From Franzmannia qiaohouensis (GTDB taxonomy: Bacteria > Pseudomonadota > Gammaproteobacteria > Pseudomonadales > Halomonadaceae): a stretch of 64,000 bases of DNA. Each line of letters opens with the position of its first letter. The stretch's first letter is position 1. The position numbers and the translations under genes are program-made. This document shows positions 33,036-43,259 of this stretch, one piece after another. Location of the stretch: assembly GCF_031451695.1 (NCBI RefSeq), contig NZ_JARWAM010000007.1, forward strand, positions 237,195 through 301,194, read 5' to 3'. Below the pieces are notes generated by a model. It was not told the origin of the DNA. It did not search any database and saw nothing but the letters and a program-made list of their open reading frames with translations.

Positions 33036-33847
33036 TAGCGTGGGGTCTCATGGAGCAGGGTGAAGGGGTCCGCATCCTGCCATGCCGGGAAGGCCTGGCG
33101 AAAGTCCTCCAGTGCCTGGCGCTCAAGATGCTCAGTGCGCAGGAAGGGGCGATCGCGCGGCTCGTCGATCAGCGCCTCGCCCTTGAAGTCGACGAGCATC
33201 GAGTCGCCGGCATAGGCGAGCCCCTTGGCATCCTCGCCGACGCGATTGACGCCAACCACGTAGCACAGGTTCTCGATGGCACGCGCCTGCAGCAGGGTAC
33301 GCCAGGGATGGCGGCGTGGCGCCGGCCAGTTGGCCACGCACAGCAGCGCATCGTATTCGAATCCGCTGGGCGTGGGCTGCTGGCGCAGCCAGACCGGAAA
33401 GCGCAGGTCGTAGCAGACGCTGAGCAGCACGCGAAAACCGTTGAGTTCCACCACTACCCGCTGCTCGCCCATGGCGTAGCGTTCATGCTCGCCGGCCATA
33501 CGAAACAGATGGCGCTTGTCATAGTGGCTCAGAGTGCCGTCGGGACGCGCCCAGATCAGCCGATTGTAGTACTCCCCCGCCTCGACCACCGCGACGCTGC
33601 CGGTCACCACGCAGCCGCGCTGGCGAGCCTGCTCGCGCAGCCAGGCCACGCTCTGGCTGTCGGCCATGGGCTCGGCCATCTCACGCGAGTTCATGGTAAA
33701 GCCGGTGGCAAACATCTCCGGCAGCACGATCAGGTCGGTGTCGTGCGCGTCCAGTTCGCCGAGCAGCTGCTCGAGCATTCGGCAGTTGTCCAGCGGCGCC
33801 TCCCAGCGCAGATCGCACTGCACCAGGGTGGTTCGCAGCGTTGACAC
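33035..33847 (-). CDS. Nitrilase-family omega-amidase, YafV-type
   Basis: A 270-residue carbon-nitrogen hydrolase. The Glu-Lys-Cys triad is seen in LPEMFATGFTMN, HYDKRHLFRM and SVCYDLRFP. The ordering and GEHERYAMG stretch match YafV/Nit2-like enzymes that hydrolyse 2-oxoglutaramate-type omega-amides in the methionine salvage and transaminase repair context. The start is GTG at 33847 with a strong GGAGGTG SD; the frame open upstream to 34075 is not coding. Substrate preference is inferred from family. Confidence 0.9.
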   Translation of the reverse strand: MSTLRTTLVQCDLRWEAPLDNCRMLEQLLGELDAHDTDLIVLPEMFATGFTMNSREMAEPMADSQSVAWLREQARQRGCVVTGSVAVVEAGEYYNRLIWARPDGTLSHYDKRHLFRMAGEHERYAMGEQRVVVELNGFRVLLSVCYDLRFPVWLRQQPTPSGFEYDALLCVANWPAPRRHPWRTLLQARAIENLCYVVGVNRVGEDAKGLAYAGDSMLVDFKGEALIDEPRDRPFLRTEHLERQALEDFRQAFPAWQDADPFTLLHETPR

Positions 33848-33925
33848 TAAGCACCTCCTTGCATCCCGCAGGCCTGGGGTTTTGGCACGGCTATGATAGA
33901 TTAGCGCTTTGCTTTCGAGGTCATC

Positions 33926-34849
33926 ATGCCACCGACGTCCCACACTCGTCACACCCCTTTCAGCGAGGCTACCCAGGGGACCCTGTTCGGGCTCGGCGCC
34001 TACACCATGTGGGGCTGCTTCCCGCTGTTTTTCGCGCTGTTCGACGGCGTGCCGGCCTGGGAGATCCTGATTCACCGGATCGTCTGGTCATGCCTGTTCC
34101 TGCTCGGCCTGATCGCCGTGCTCGGCCGCTTCACGCCGGTACGCCTGGCGCTGGGCGAACCGCGGCGACTGGGCCGCGTGCTCGGTTGCGCACTGCTGAT
34201 CGCCCTCAACTGGGCGATCTATATCTACGCCGTGGAGAGCCGTCAGGTGCTGCAGGCCAGCCTCGGCTACTTTCTTACGCCGCTGGTCAACGTGGGGCTG
34301 GGAATGCTGGTGCTGCGCGAGCGAATGGCGCCGCTACAGGGCGTGGCGGTGGGCCTGGCCAGCCTGGCCATCGCCATCCAACTGGTTGGGCTGGGAGAGT
34401 TACCGTGGATTACTCTGGTACTGGCCTTCTCGTTCGGCACCTACGGCCTGCTGCGCAAGCAGGTGCCGCTGGATGGTCTGTCAGGACTGTTCGTCGAAAC
34501 GCTACTGCTGCTGCCGCTGGCACTGCTGGCCCTCGGCTGGTTGACCCACCTCGAGGTCTCGCACTTCCTCGGCGAGGCACGCCATACCTGGCTGCTGATC
34601 GCCAGCGGAGTGATCACCGCCCTGCCCCTGCTGGCGTTTGCCGGGGCCGCACGCCGCCTGCGCCTGGCAACCCTGGGCTTTCTGATGTACATCAACCCGA
34701 CCATTCAGTTCTTCATCGCCCTGCTGATCTTCGGCGAGACGATCACGCCGCTGCAGCTGGCGACCTTCGTACTCATCTGGATCGGCCTGGCGCTCTACTC
34801 CTGGTCAGCCTGGCAGGGCAGATCGGACGGCGCGCCGCGGGCGGCCTGA
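33926..34849 (+). CDS. rarD: EamA-family permease RarD
   Basis: A 307-residue ten-helix drug/metabolite-transporter family protein of the RarD type. The opening GTLFGLGAYTMWGCFPLFFALFDGVPAWEILIHRI and the YFLTPLVNVGLGMLVLRERM stretch are characteristic. Substrate is not established for the family. It starts 78 bp from the divergent amidase gene. Its last 55 bases overlap the 3' end of the convergent unknown gene. Confidence 0.92.
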   Translation: MPPTSHTRHTPFSEATQGTLFGLGAYTMWGCFPLFFALFDGVPAWEILIHRIVWSCLFLLGLIAVLGRFTPVRLALGEPRRLGRVLGCALLIALNWAIYIYAVESRQVLQASLGYFLTPLVNVGLGMLVLRERMAPLQGVAVGLASLAIAIQLVGLGELPWITLVLAFSFGTYGLLRKQVPLDGLSGLFVETLLLLPLALLALGWLTHLEVSHFLGEARHTWLLIASGVITALPLLAFAGAARRLRLATLGFLMYINPTIQFFIALLIFGETITPLQLATFVLIWIGLALYSWSAWQGRSDGAPRAA

Positions 34850-35874
34850 GCGGCATCGGCGAGATAGTCGAGTAGCGTATCCAGCGCCTGCATGGTCGGC
34901 ACCACGCCCTGGTGGATCGGCGCCTCACCGGCACCATCGCCGACCACCGCCGCGGCGAAACTCTGCCGGTAGAGCGCCACCGCACTGTCGTCGGAGCGAT
35001 CCTCCAGTGCCTTGAGGCCGGCCGCGGCGAGCCCATCGGGATCATTCGCCGGCAGCGTCACCAGGCAGTGATGCAGCCCCTGCTCGTTGACCCCGAAGCA
35101 GCGCTGAGAGCCCAACACCCGCCACTGCATCATGCGTAGCCGAGTGACGCGGCGCAGCTGCTCCACCCGCGGGTCCTGCAGCAGCCACTGATTGGCCAGG
35201 CGGCCGTTGATGCGCCGCCCCGGGGTGATGGCGTTGATCACCGGATAGAGGAAGCCACGGCGCTGCACCATCCAGTCCAGCGCTGCATCCACCGGCACGC
35301 CGTGGGCCGGGTCGGCGATCATTTCACGCCGCGAGATGGCGTTGCGCACCGAGGCCACGCGCAGTTGGCAGGCGGCAGCGATCTCCACTGCCACCAGATA
35401 GCCGGGCGTATCGATCATGATCCCCAGACGCACCGCGAGCTCGGGCTGGCGGTGAATCAGCGGGTCGAGCTTGAGGCGCAGCGCAGCCAGCCCCAGCAGG
35501 TGCTGGAGGCGGCGCAGTGAGGGCTTTTCGTGGAGCTCAATCAGGGTACTGGCATACATCACGAAGCTGACGAAATCGCTGTAGGCCGCCCACTCAGCGT
35601 CATGCTGAGGCAGCCAGTCGCCCAGCCTGACCTCGCCGCAGGCCAGCCGTCGCCAGGCCAGGGCCAGCTCGGGCATCTTGCCCAGGGCGTCACGCTGCGG
35701 GCCGCGCTCGCGCAGCGCCGGTACGTGCAGCAAACGCTGCAGAGAGGGGCCGGCAAACCCACTCACCCACTGCACATCGTCGATCAACTGCGCCGGCGCA
35801 AACAGCGCCTCGAGCGAATCTCCCAGCAGCGTGCTGTCGAGTGCCAGTTTGGCGCTTTTCGCGGCCTGGAACAT
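34795..35874 (-). CDS. Unknown protein with helix-turn-helix-like segment
   Basis: A 359-residue soluble protein without signal peptide or membrane helices. Its central region contains a segment with the look of a helix-turn-helix (AVEIAAACQLRVASVRNAISRREM, about residues 180-203), followed by the VPVDAALDWMVQRRGFLYPV region. The remainder is mixed helical with conserved-looking tryptophans, and its last 20 residues are low complexity. The start at 35874 has GGAG 6 nt upstream. It overlaps the 3' end of rarD by 55 bp. I do not recognise the family; DNA binding is a guess from one motif. Confidence 0.75.
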   Translation of the reverse strand: MFQAAKSAKLALDSTLLGDSLEALFAPAQLIDDVQWVSGFAGPSLQRLLHVPALRERGPQRDALGKMPELALAWRRLACGEVRLGDWLPQHDAEWAAYSDFVSFVMYASTLIELHEKPSLRRLQHLLGLAALRLKLDPLIHRQPELAVRLGIMIDTPGYLVAVEIAAACQLRVASVRNAISRREMIADPAHGVPVDAALDWMVQRRGFLYPVINAITPGRRINGRLANQWLLQDPRVEQLRRVTRLRMMQWRVLGSQRCFGVNEQGLHHCLVTLPANDPDGLAAAGLKALEDRSDDSAVALYRQSFAAAVVGDGAGEAPIHQGVVPTMQALDTLLDYLADAAQAARGAPSDLPCQADQE

Positions 35875-36048
35875 GCTGACTCCGTTAACAATCCCGGCCG
35901 GCCTTCTCCAGCAGGGTGACCATGACGAACGGCGCACCTGACAGCGCCGAAAGGTAACATCGAGTGTCAGTCAGGCCGCATCTCGCGATCCTTAAGCATA
36001 CCCGGAAATATCTTGTAATATTAGTTAACGGCAGGGACAATCAAAACT

Positions 36049-38436
36049 TTAGCCTTTGCCGTAGCGCACGAGGAAATCATCGAAAGGCATGGGTCGCGCA
36101 AAATAGAAGCCCTGCACCACCTCGATGCCCATCGATACCAGCCACTGCGCCTCTTCCTCGGTCTCGACACCCTCCGCGACGATACCCAGCCGCAGTGTCT
36201 GGCAGAAACCCACCAGCGCCGAGTAGGCATCCCGGGCGCGACCATGCTGTCCTGACGCCTGCAGCAGCTCACGGTCGAGCTTGACGCTATTCAGCGGCAG
36301 CCGCTGGAGCAGCTGGAAGGCGGTATGCCCGGTACCGAAGTCGTCCAGCGCCAGTCGCACGCCAAGGCCTCTCAGCCGGGTCATGGCCCGATCGATATCG
36401 CCGAGATCGTGAAAATTGGCGTGCTCGGTAATCTCCAGCTCGATACACGCCGGGTCGAGCTGCCGCGACTCGATGATCTGGCCCAGCTGGGCCAGAAAGT
36501 CGTCGCGGCCCAGCGTACTGAGGGTGATATTGACCGCCACCACGAAGCCCTCGGGAAGCCTGGGGCGGCATGCCTCGAACCAGCACAGGCCCTGCTCCAT
36601 CACCCAGCGGTCGAGAGCGTCGTTGAGCCCCAGCGCATCGACGATGGGCAGAAATTCGCTGGGCATCACCTCGCCCAGATGAGGATGGCGCCAGCGAACC
36701 AGCAGTTCGCCGCCCACCAGACGAGCGTCACGCGGCGCCAACTGGGGCTGAATCAGCAGATAGAACTGCTCGCTGTGCGACTCGAAGGCCTCGCGCAGCG
36801 CATCCGAGAGCTTGCGATAGCGACTGCCCCGCGATTCGTCGTAGGGCGCGACCCGCGCCAACGGCCGCTGCCAGCCCTCGCGCCCCAGCTGATGCATGCC
36901 ATCCTCCAGCGCCGCCAGGTAGGCTGGCAGGTTGGTCAACCGCGGCTGGCACATCACCAGGCAGGCATACCACTCCAGGCGGCGATGACCGCCATCGAGC
37001 TGCGGCAGCGCCGCCAGCAGCCGGTCCAACTGAACCTCAGGGTCGCCCTCGGCGTCGCTGTCGATATGACCCACCAGAGTAAGGTCGGGGTTCACATAGA
37101 GCTGCCACGCCTCTGGCAGGCGCGGGAGAATCAGCGCCAGCTGCCCGCGCATCAATGACCAGGCGGCCTCATGCCCGAGCCGCTGGCGAAAATCATGCAG
37201 CTGAGGTGCCTTGAGCATGAACAGCCAGCCGGAGAATACCCGCTCGGGCTTGGCCAACGCCGCCGCCTCCAGGGCCTGGCGGGTGTGCAGGCCGGTACGT
37301 CGGTCGACCAGCAGCCGCTGGCGCTGCCGCAGCATCCGCCAGCGCAGCCAGCCCAGCACCACCAGGCTCGCCAGCAGCAGCGTAGCCAGCCCAGCCACCA
37401 GCCACTGCAGCTGGCGGGACATGCCGGCACGTGCGCTGATATAGCGCTCGACGTTGAGCCACTCGATATCATCGCGGCCCGCCGCGCGCTGGCGCCAGCG
37501 GGCATCGAGTAGATAGCGGTAGCTGCCTACCTCCTGTATCACCGGCAGCTGGTCGTGGGCGTGGCTGAGCAGCGAGTCGACCAGCAGCTGGGCTACCCGT
37601 TCGATATCCAGCACCGCGCCACCGTCACAGCCCAGCGCGATCTGGTACGGCAGGTGGCAGAAGACCGCAATGCCGCGCGCCTCCAACTGGTTCAACCAGG
37701 TGCGCCGTTCGGCGTCGATATCGGACGCCCCCATGGTCTGACCTTCGACCAGATATACCTGGGTGCCAGGTGGGGCGTCGCGATATGCCTCGGTCACCTG
37801 CTCGGGGCTCCATTCCCAGAGCACGTCGAACAGTTCGACCTGCTCATTGGCGTCAATTGCCTCGAGCATCGATCGGGTCAGGTTGCGCCCCACCTGCGTA
37901 CGGTCCCCCAGCACCAGCAGCGGCAACGGCGCACCGAACAGCTCGGTCAGAAACGCCAGCGAGCGCCGCTCCACCGGTTGGGTGGCCACCAGGCGCACGC
38001 CGTGATAGGTCGCCGCTCCCCACAGCGCCGGGTCGTTGATGCCTGCGGCCACTACGCGGCGGGGATTGCCCAGCGCTTGCGGGAAGTCGAGATAGAAGCG
38101 CAGGGCGGCGTCGTCGAGCAGGATGAGATACTCGGCAGGCGCTGCCGCAAGACGCCCGGCCAGACGCGAACGGTGCAGCGCAAAGGCCTCGCTCTCATCG
38201 ATGCGCCGCGCATCCAGATAGTCGACGCTTAGCGCCAAGCTGTCATCGCGGCGCTCCACCGCCGCCCCGATATGCGCGACCAGATCATCGGTCCAGGGGT
38301 TGCCCTGGTGGTAGGACGCCAGCACGTGGATATCATGCGCCAGGGCCGGCAGCCACGCCGCCCCGAGCAGCAGCCCCAGCAGGCTGCCGACCAGCCGTGA
38401 TCCGACCGTCCTCCGCGGCGTTCCTTGCCTGTACAT
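36049..38436 (-). CDS. Membrane EAL phosphodiesterase with ABC-binding-protein-like sensor and degenerate GGDEF
   Basis: 795 residues. Signal sequence or anchor (about 1-34), then a periplasmic domain (about 35-325) of the ABC_sub_bind type (DIHVLASYHQGNPWTDDLV, VVAAGINDPALW, LPLLVLGDRT). A membrane helix (about 343-363) leads to a degenerate GGDEF-like domain (DRRTGLHTRQAL, no GGDEF motif). A complete EAL domain follows (about 535-790): GGELLVRWRHP with the glutamate kept, VAVNITLS, LEITEH, LDDFGTGHTAF near residue 695, SVKLDREL, AEGVETEEEA and QGFYFARP. Catalytic residues are intact, so it probably degrades c-di-GMP in response to a periplasmic signal. The gene starts only 11 bp after the chemoreceptor gene ends, so they form an operon. 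Confidence 0.9.
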   Translation of the reverse strand: MYRQGTPRRTVGSRLVGSLLGLLLGAAWLPALAHDIHVLASYHQGNPWTDDLVAHIGAAVERRDDSLALSVDYLDARRIDESEAFALHRSRLAGRLAAAPAEYLILLDDAALRFYLDFPQALGNPRRVVAAGINDPALWGAATYHGVRLVATQPVERRSLAFLTELFGAPLPLLVLGDRTQVGRNLTRSMLEAIDANEQVELFDVLWEWSPEQVTEAYRDAPPGTQVYLVEGQTMGASDIDAERRTWLNQLEARGIAVFCHLPYQIALGCDGGAVLDIERVAQLLVDSLLSHAHDQLPVIQEVGSYRYLLDARWRQRAAGRDDIEWLNVERYISARAGMSRQLQWLVAGLATLLLASLVVLGWLRWRMLRQRQRLLVDRRTGLHTRQALEAAALAKPERVFSGWLFMLKAPQLHDFRQRLGHEAAWSLMRGQLALILPRLPEAWQLYVNPDLTLVGHIDSDAEGDPEVQLDRLLAALPQLDGGHRRLEWYACLVMCQPRLTNLPAYLAALEDGMHQLGREGWQRPLARVAPYDESRGSRYRKLSDALREAFESHSEQFYLLIQPQLAPRDARLVGGELLVRWRHPHLGEVMPSEFLPIVDALGLNDALDRWVMEQGLCWFEACRPRLPEGFVVAVNITLSTLGRDDFLAQLGQIIESRQLDPACIELEITEHANFHDLGDIDRAMTRLRGLGVRLALDDFGTGHTAFQLLQRLPLNSVKLDRELLQASGQHGRARDAYSALVGFCQTLRLGIVAEGVETEEEAQWLVSMGIEVVQGFYFARPMPFDDFLVRYGKG

Positions 38437-38447
38437 GCCGCGTCTCC

Positions 38448-40043
38448 CTATACGTTTTCTCCCCCTGCAGGCTGGTAGCCGATGCGAAAACCGCCCCAGT
38501 GGCGCCCCTGCACGAAGATCGGCACCGACAGGTCGTGCATCACCTCGCCAGTATCACGTTTGTAGGTTTGCAGTAGCAAAGGCTTCTGGTGTGCCCCGCA
38601 GCGGCGGCCGGTTGGATCGTCGAAGATGCGCTTGCTGCGGCTGTAGTGTAGATCATGCTGATAGTCGCCGGTGGCTGGCTGACTGACGCGACGATTGTGG
38701 GTCGGCACATAGCCACGGCGATCGCAGGTAATGGCGTAGGCCAGGTCGAGGGCCTCGAGAAGTGGCTCCTGAATAGCCGGCAGATGGCGGTCGGTGAACT
38801 GATCATAGTGGGTCTGGTACTTGGCCGGCCGGGTATCGGGCAGCGGCACATAGGACTCGGAGAACAGCTGCTCGAGGCTCATCTCGCCGCGTTTCACGGC
38901 CTGCTCGAACAGCTTGCCGATCTGCTCGGCGCTACGCCGCGCAGCCTGCAGCACTTGCTGATGGCGACCGTTGAGGCGCTGCAGGGCGAGTTCACCGTCG
39001 ACGCCCTCGGCGGCATCCATCAGCGCGCGCGCCTGCTCGGCCAAGTCATGCATGTCGCGGGTGCTGGCCGCGGTGTCGACGTCCAGCTGCTGCAGGGTGG
39101 TGGCGATCTGCTGGCTGTGGCCATTGGTATCGGCCATCGCCTCGGCGATGCTGCCGATCTGCGACTCGACGCTGTCGACGTGCTGGGTAACATCAGCGAG
39201 CTGCTGGCCGACCGTCTCGACCTCCCGGGCCCGATCGCCGACCCGCTGCATCAGATGACCGATGGTCTCCACCACCCGCTGGCTGCTGTCGCCGATTTCC
39301 CCGACCAGGCTCTCGACCTGACGAGTGGCGTCCGAGGTGCGGCCCGCCAGCTGGCGTACCTCGCCGGCCACCACCGCAAAACCACGGCCATGTTCACCGG
39401 CCCTGGCCGCCTCGATGGAAGCATTCAGCGACAGCAGGTTGGTCTGCTCGGCGATATCCTCGATCAGCGCAGTCACGTGGCGCACGCTCTCGCTCTTGGT
39501 GCTGAGCGTGGTCAACAGTCCCAGGGCTTCCTCGGAGCGTGCCGCCAGGGCGCGCATCTCCTCGATCACCTGGGTCAGGGCATCACGACTGGCGGCATTG
39601 GAGACCCGCGACTGCCCGGCGAGCTCGGCAACCTGCTGGGCGCTGCGGGTGACCTGCTCGATAGCGGCGGTGATCGCCTGCATGCTGGCCACCGCCTCCT
39701 TGACCACCTGGTCCTGCCGCGCCAGCCGCTGATCCATGCGATCGGCATGGTGCGACACCTCGGCCGAGGCGATCGCCGTGCGGCTGGCGCGACCCATCAG
39801 ACGATAGGCCATCGCCTTGAGCGAGCGGTAGTCGGCCAGCGGCGACGCACCAGACTTCCCGCCAGAGGCCGGTTCCTCGCCCGCGGCATAGACCGCGCAG
39901 CTCCTCGCCAGCATCACTCCGGCGCCCCCCAGTGCCGCCATCAATAGCGCCAGCGCCAATGCCCAGGCGGCCTGAAACGACGCCCCCAGCCACCCGGCGG
40001 CAATTAGCAGTAGACACGCCCCTGCGCACACTAGCTTGCCCAT
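38448..40043 (-). CDS. Methyl-accepting chemotaxis protein with C-terminal sensor-like extension
   Basis: 531 residues. Two N-terminal hydrophobic segments (about 4-50) have almost no periplasmic loop between them. A long coiled coil with the MCP signalling tip IAEQTNLLSLNASIEAARAGEHGRGFAVVAGEVR (about residues 195-230) follows. The region after about residue 390 is not coiled coil: it contains YVPLPDTRPAKYQTHYD, the RRVSQPATGDYQHDLHYSRSKRIFDD segment and LLLQTYKRDTGEVMHDLSVPIFVQGRHWGGFRIGY. This looks like a C-terminal PAS/Cache-like sensory domain, known in some cytoplasmic-sensing receptors. The ATG at 40043 is preceded by GGGAG. Upstream of the EAL gene. Confidence 0.88.
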   Translation of the reverse strand: MGKLVCAGACLLLIAAGWLGASFQAAWALALALLMAALGGAGVMLARSCAVYAAGEEPASGGKSGASPLADYRSLKAMAYRLMGRASRTAIASAEVSHHADRMDQRLARQDQVVKEAVASMQAITAAIEQVTRSAQQVAELAGQSRVSNAASRDALTQVIEEMRALAARSEEALGLLTTLSTKSESVRHVTALIEDIAEQTNLLSLNASIEAARAGEHGRGFAVVAGEVRQLAGRTSDATRQVESLVGEIGDSSQRVVETIGHLMQRVGDRAREVETVGQQLADVTQHVDSVESQIGSIAEAMADTNGHSQQIATTLQQLDVDTAASTRDMHDLAEQARALMDAAEGVDGELALQRLNGRHQQVLQAARRSAEQIGKLFEQAVKRGEMSLEQLFSESYVPLPDTRPAKYQTHYDQFTDRHLPAIQEPLLEALDLAYAITCDRRGYVPTHNRRVSQPATGDYQHDLHYSRSKRIFDDPTGRRCGAHQKPLLLQTYKRDTGEVMHDLSVPIFVQGRHWGGFRIGYQPAGGENV

Positions 40044-40143
40044 ATTCACTCCCGCTTATTATTGTCGAGTCATGCAGAATATCGGCAATCATGGATGTTT
40101 CTTGCTACGACATTGGCCGCATCGACCTAGGCCGTAGACGCAC

Positions 40144-40177
40144 GCGGGGCGCCCTGTCCTACGACAGGGCGCCCCGC
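40144..40177 (-). terminator. Strong hairpin downstream of mmsA-type gene
   Basis: A perfect 15-bp GC-rich stem (GCGGGGCGCCCTGTC/GACAGGGCGCCCCGC) with a 4-nt loop, 26 bp past the stop of the dehydrogenase gene. There is no T-tract on the minus strand, so it is either a Rho-assisted end point or an mRNA stabiliser. It separates the beta-alanine genes from the signalling genes. Confidence 0.6.
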
Positions 40178-40202
40178 GAGACGCCAATGCAGCGCGGGCG
40201 GC

Positions 40203-41699
<1,497 letters not shown>

Positions 41700-41725
41700 G
41701 CTGACTCCTGAAATACGTATATTAC

Positions 41726-41748
41726 TGCCTGAGCGCTGGGCTCAGGCA
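41726..41748 (-). other. Intercistronic stem-loop between bauA-type and mmsA-type genes
   Basis: A 9-bp perfect stem (TGCCTGAGC/GCTCAGGCA) with a 5-nt loop spans the aminotransferase stop codon and the gap before mmsA. It may stabilise the upstream message or dampen read-through. Confidence 0.5.
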
Positions 41749-43106
41749 AGATGATCGAGGGTCGTGGCCACGGCATCGAAGAGCCGCTCGAGCTCATCGC
41801 CGGTGGTCGAGAACGGCGGACCGAACTGCAGGGTATCGCCACCGTAACGCACGTAGAAGCCGGCGTCCCATAGCGCTACCGCGGCATCGCGGGGACGTAT
41901 CGTGGGATCGCCGTCACGTGGCGCCAGCTGCAGGGCGCCGGCCAGGCCGTAGTTGCGAATATCGACGATATGCCGCCGCCCCTTCAGGGCGTGCAGCTTG
42001 TCTTCAAAGAGCGGCGCAATGGCCGCCACCTGGGCCGGGAACTGCTCGCGCTCGAATAGCTCCAGCGCCGCCAGGCCCGCGGCACAGGCCACCGGGTGGC
42101 CGCTGTAGGTATAGCCATGGGGGAATTCGATGGCATGCTTGGCACCGCCGCCGTGCATGAAGGTGTCGAAGATCTCGCCCGAGGCAATTACCGCACCCAT
42201 CGGCACCGCGCCGTTGGTCAGCTGCTTGGCGACGTTCATGATATCCGGCGTGACGCCGAAGGCTTCGGCGCCGGTGGTAGCACCGCAGCGGCCAAAAGCA
42301 GTGATCACCTCGTCGAAGATCAGCAGGATGTCGTGCTGATCGCAGATCTGGCGCAGGCGCTGTAGATAGCCCTTGGGCGGCACGATGACCCCCGCCGAGC
42401 CCGACATTGGCTCGACGATCACCGCGGCGATGTTGGAAGCGTCGTGCAGCGCGATCTGTTCGAGCAGCGCATCGGCGAGCTCGGCGCCGGTCTCGGCCTG
42501 ACCGCGGGTAAAGGCGAGCTGGGGCTGCAGGGTGTGCGGCAGGTGAGTGACATCCATCAGCTGACCGTAGTGCTTGCGGTTGCCACCGATGCCACCCAGG
42601 CTGGTGCCGCCAATATTGACCCCGTGATAGCCCTTGGCGCGGCCGATCAGACGGGTCTTCTCGGGCTTGCCCTTGAGACGCCAGTATGCCTTGGCCATCT
42701 TCACCGAGGTGTCGGCAGCCTCGGAGCCGGAGTTGGTGAAGAATACGTGATCGAGCCCCGCCGGGGTCAGGCTCGCGACCTTTTCCGCCAGCTCGAAGGC
42801 CAGCGGATGGCCGACCTGGAAGCCCGGCGCGAAATCGAGGCTGCCCAGCTGCCGGGAGACCGCGTCGCGGATCTCCTCGCGATTGTGGCCGGCGCCGCAG
42901 GTCCAAAGCCCGGACAGCGAATCGAACAGCCGGCGGCCGTGGCGATCGATGAAGTAGCGCCCCTCGGCGCCGGTCACCATGCGTGGCTTGGCGTGAAAGT
43001 CGCGGTTACCGGTAAACGGCATCCAGAAGGCGTGATTGAGCGCGGGGTCGGCGGTTGATTCGCTGCCGACCTGCTCGCGATAGAGCGGGGAATCGACGTT
43101 CAGCAT
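41742..43106 (-). CDS. bauA: Class III aminotransferase, omega-amino acid (beta-alanine):pyruvate type
   Basis: A 454-residue PLP-dependent transaminase. The PLP lysine is Lys294 in NVAKQLTNGAVPMGAVI. Other motifs are FDSLSGLWTCGAGH, FFTNSGSEAADTSVKMAKAYW (phosphate binding), the YHGVNIGGTSLGGIGGNR loop and LLIFDEVITAFGR. This pattern matches omega-amino acid:pyruvate transaminases such as BauA, which convert beta-alanine to malonate semialdehyde for the dehydrogenase encoded next. Other omega-amines are possible donors. The start is at 43106 with a GAG-type SD, and a promoter-like TATAAT lies upstream in an AT-rich palindrome. Confidence 0.9.
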   Translation of the reverse strand: MLNVDSPLYREQVGSESTADPALNHAFWMPFTGNRDFHAKPRMVTGAEGRYFIDRHGRRLFDSLSGLWTCGAGHNREEIRDAVSRQLGSLDFAPGFQVGHPLAFELAEKVASLTPAGLDHVFFTNSGSEAADTSVKMAKAYWRLKGKPEKTRLIGRAKGYHGVNIGGTSLGGIGGNRKHYGQLMDVTHLPHTLQPQLAFTRGQAETGAELADALLEQIALHDASNIAAVIVEPMSGSAGVIVPPKGYLQRLRQICDQHDILLIFDEVITAFGRCGATTGAEAFGVTPDIMNVAKQLTNGAVPMGAVIASGEIFDTFMHGGGAKHAIEFPHGYTYSGHPVACAAGLAALELFEREQFPAQVAAIAPLFEDKLHALKGRRHIVDIRNYGLAGALQLAPRDGDPTIRPRDAAVALWDAGFYVRYGGDTLQFGPPFSTTGDELERLFDAVATTLDHLA

Positions 43107-43184
43107 ACGGGCATCTCGTGTCGTGGCCTTGTGATCAGGCGTGTTGTTAGGATAGCCCCTAGCCTGGCCCCTGCATTGAGTTTT

Positions 43185-43200
43185 AAAAATTATAATTTTT
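43185..43200. promoter_or_regulatory. 16-bp perfect AT palindrome upstream of bauA
   Basis: AAAAATTATAATTTTT is a perfect palindrome in a GC-rich genome, about 80 bp before the bauA start. It contains the predicted -10 box of bauA, so a protein bound here would block or open the promoter. A specific regulator is not known. Confidence 0.5.
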
Positions 43201-43217
43201 CAACATTCACGTATCGA
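43189..43217 (-). promoter_or_regulatory. Predicted sigma70 promoter for bauA-mmsA
   Basis: Minus strand: TCGATA (-35, 4/6), 17-bp spacer, TATAAT (-10, 6/6). The predicted transcript would start near 43182, leaving a leader of about 76 nt before the aminotransferase start. Confidence 0.6.
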
Positions 43218-43259
43218 TTGACTCACGCGAATTCCCGTCTCTAGTACAATAATGCCCGC

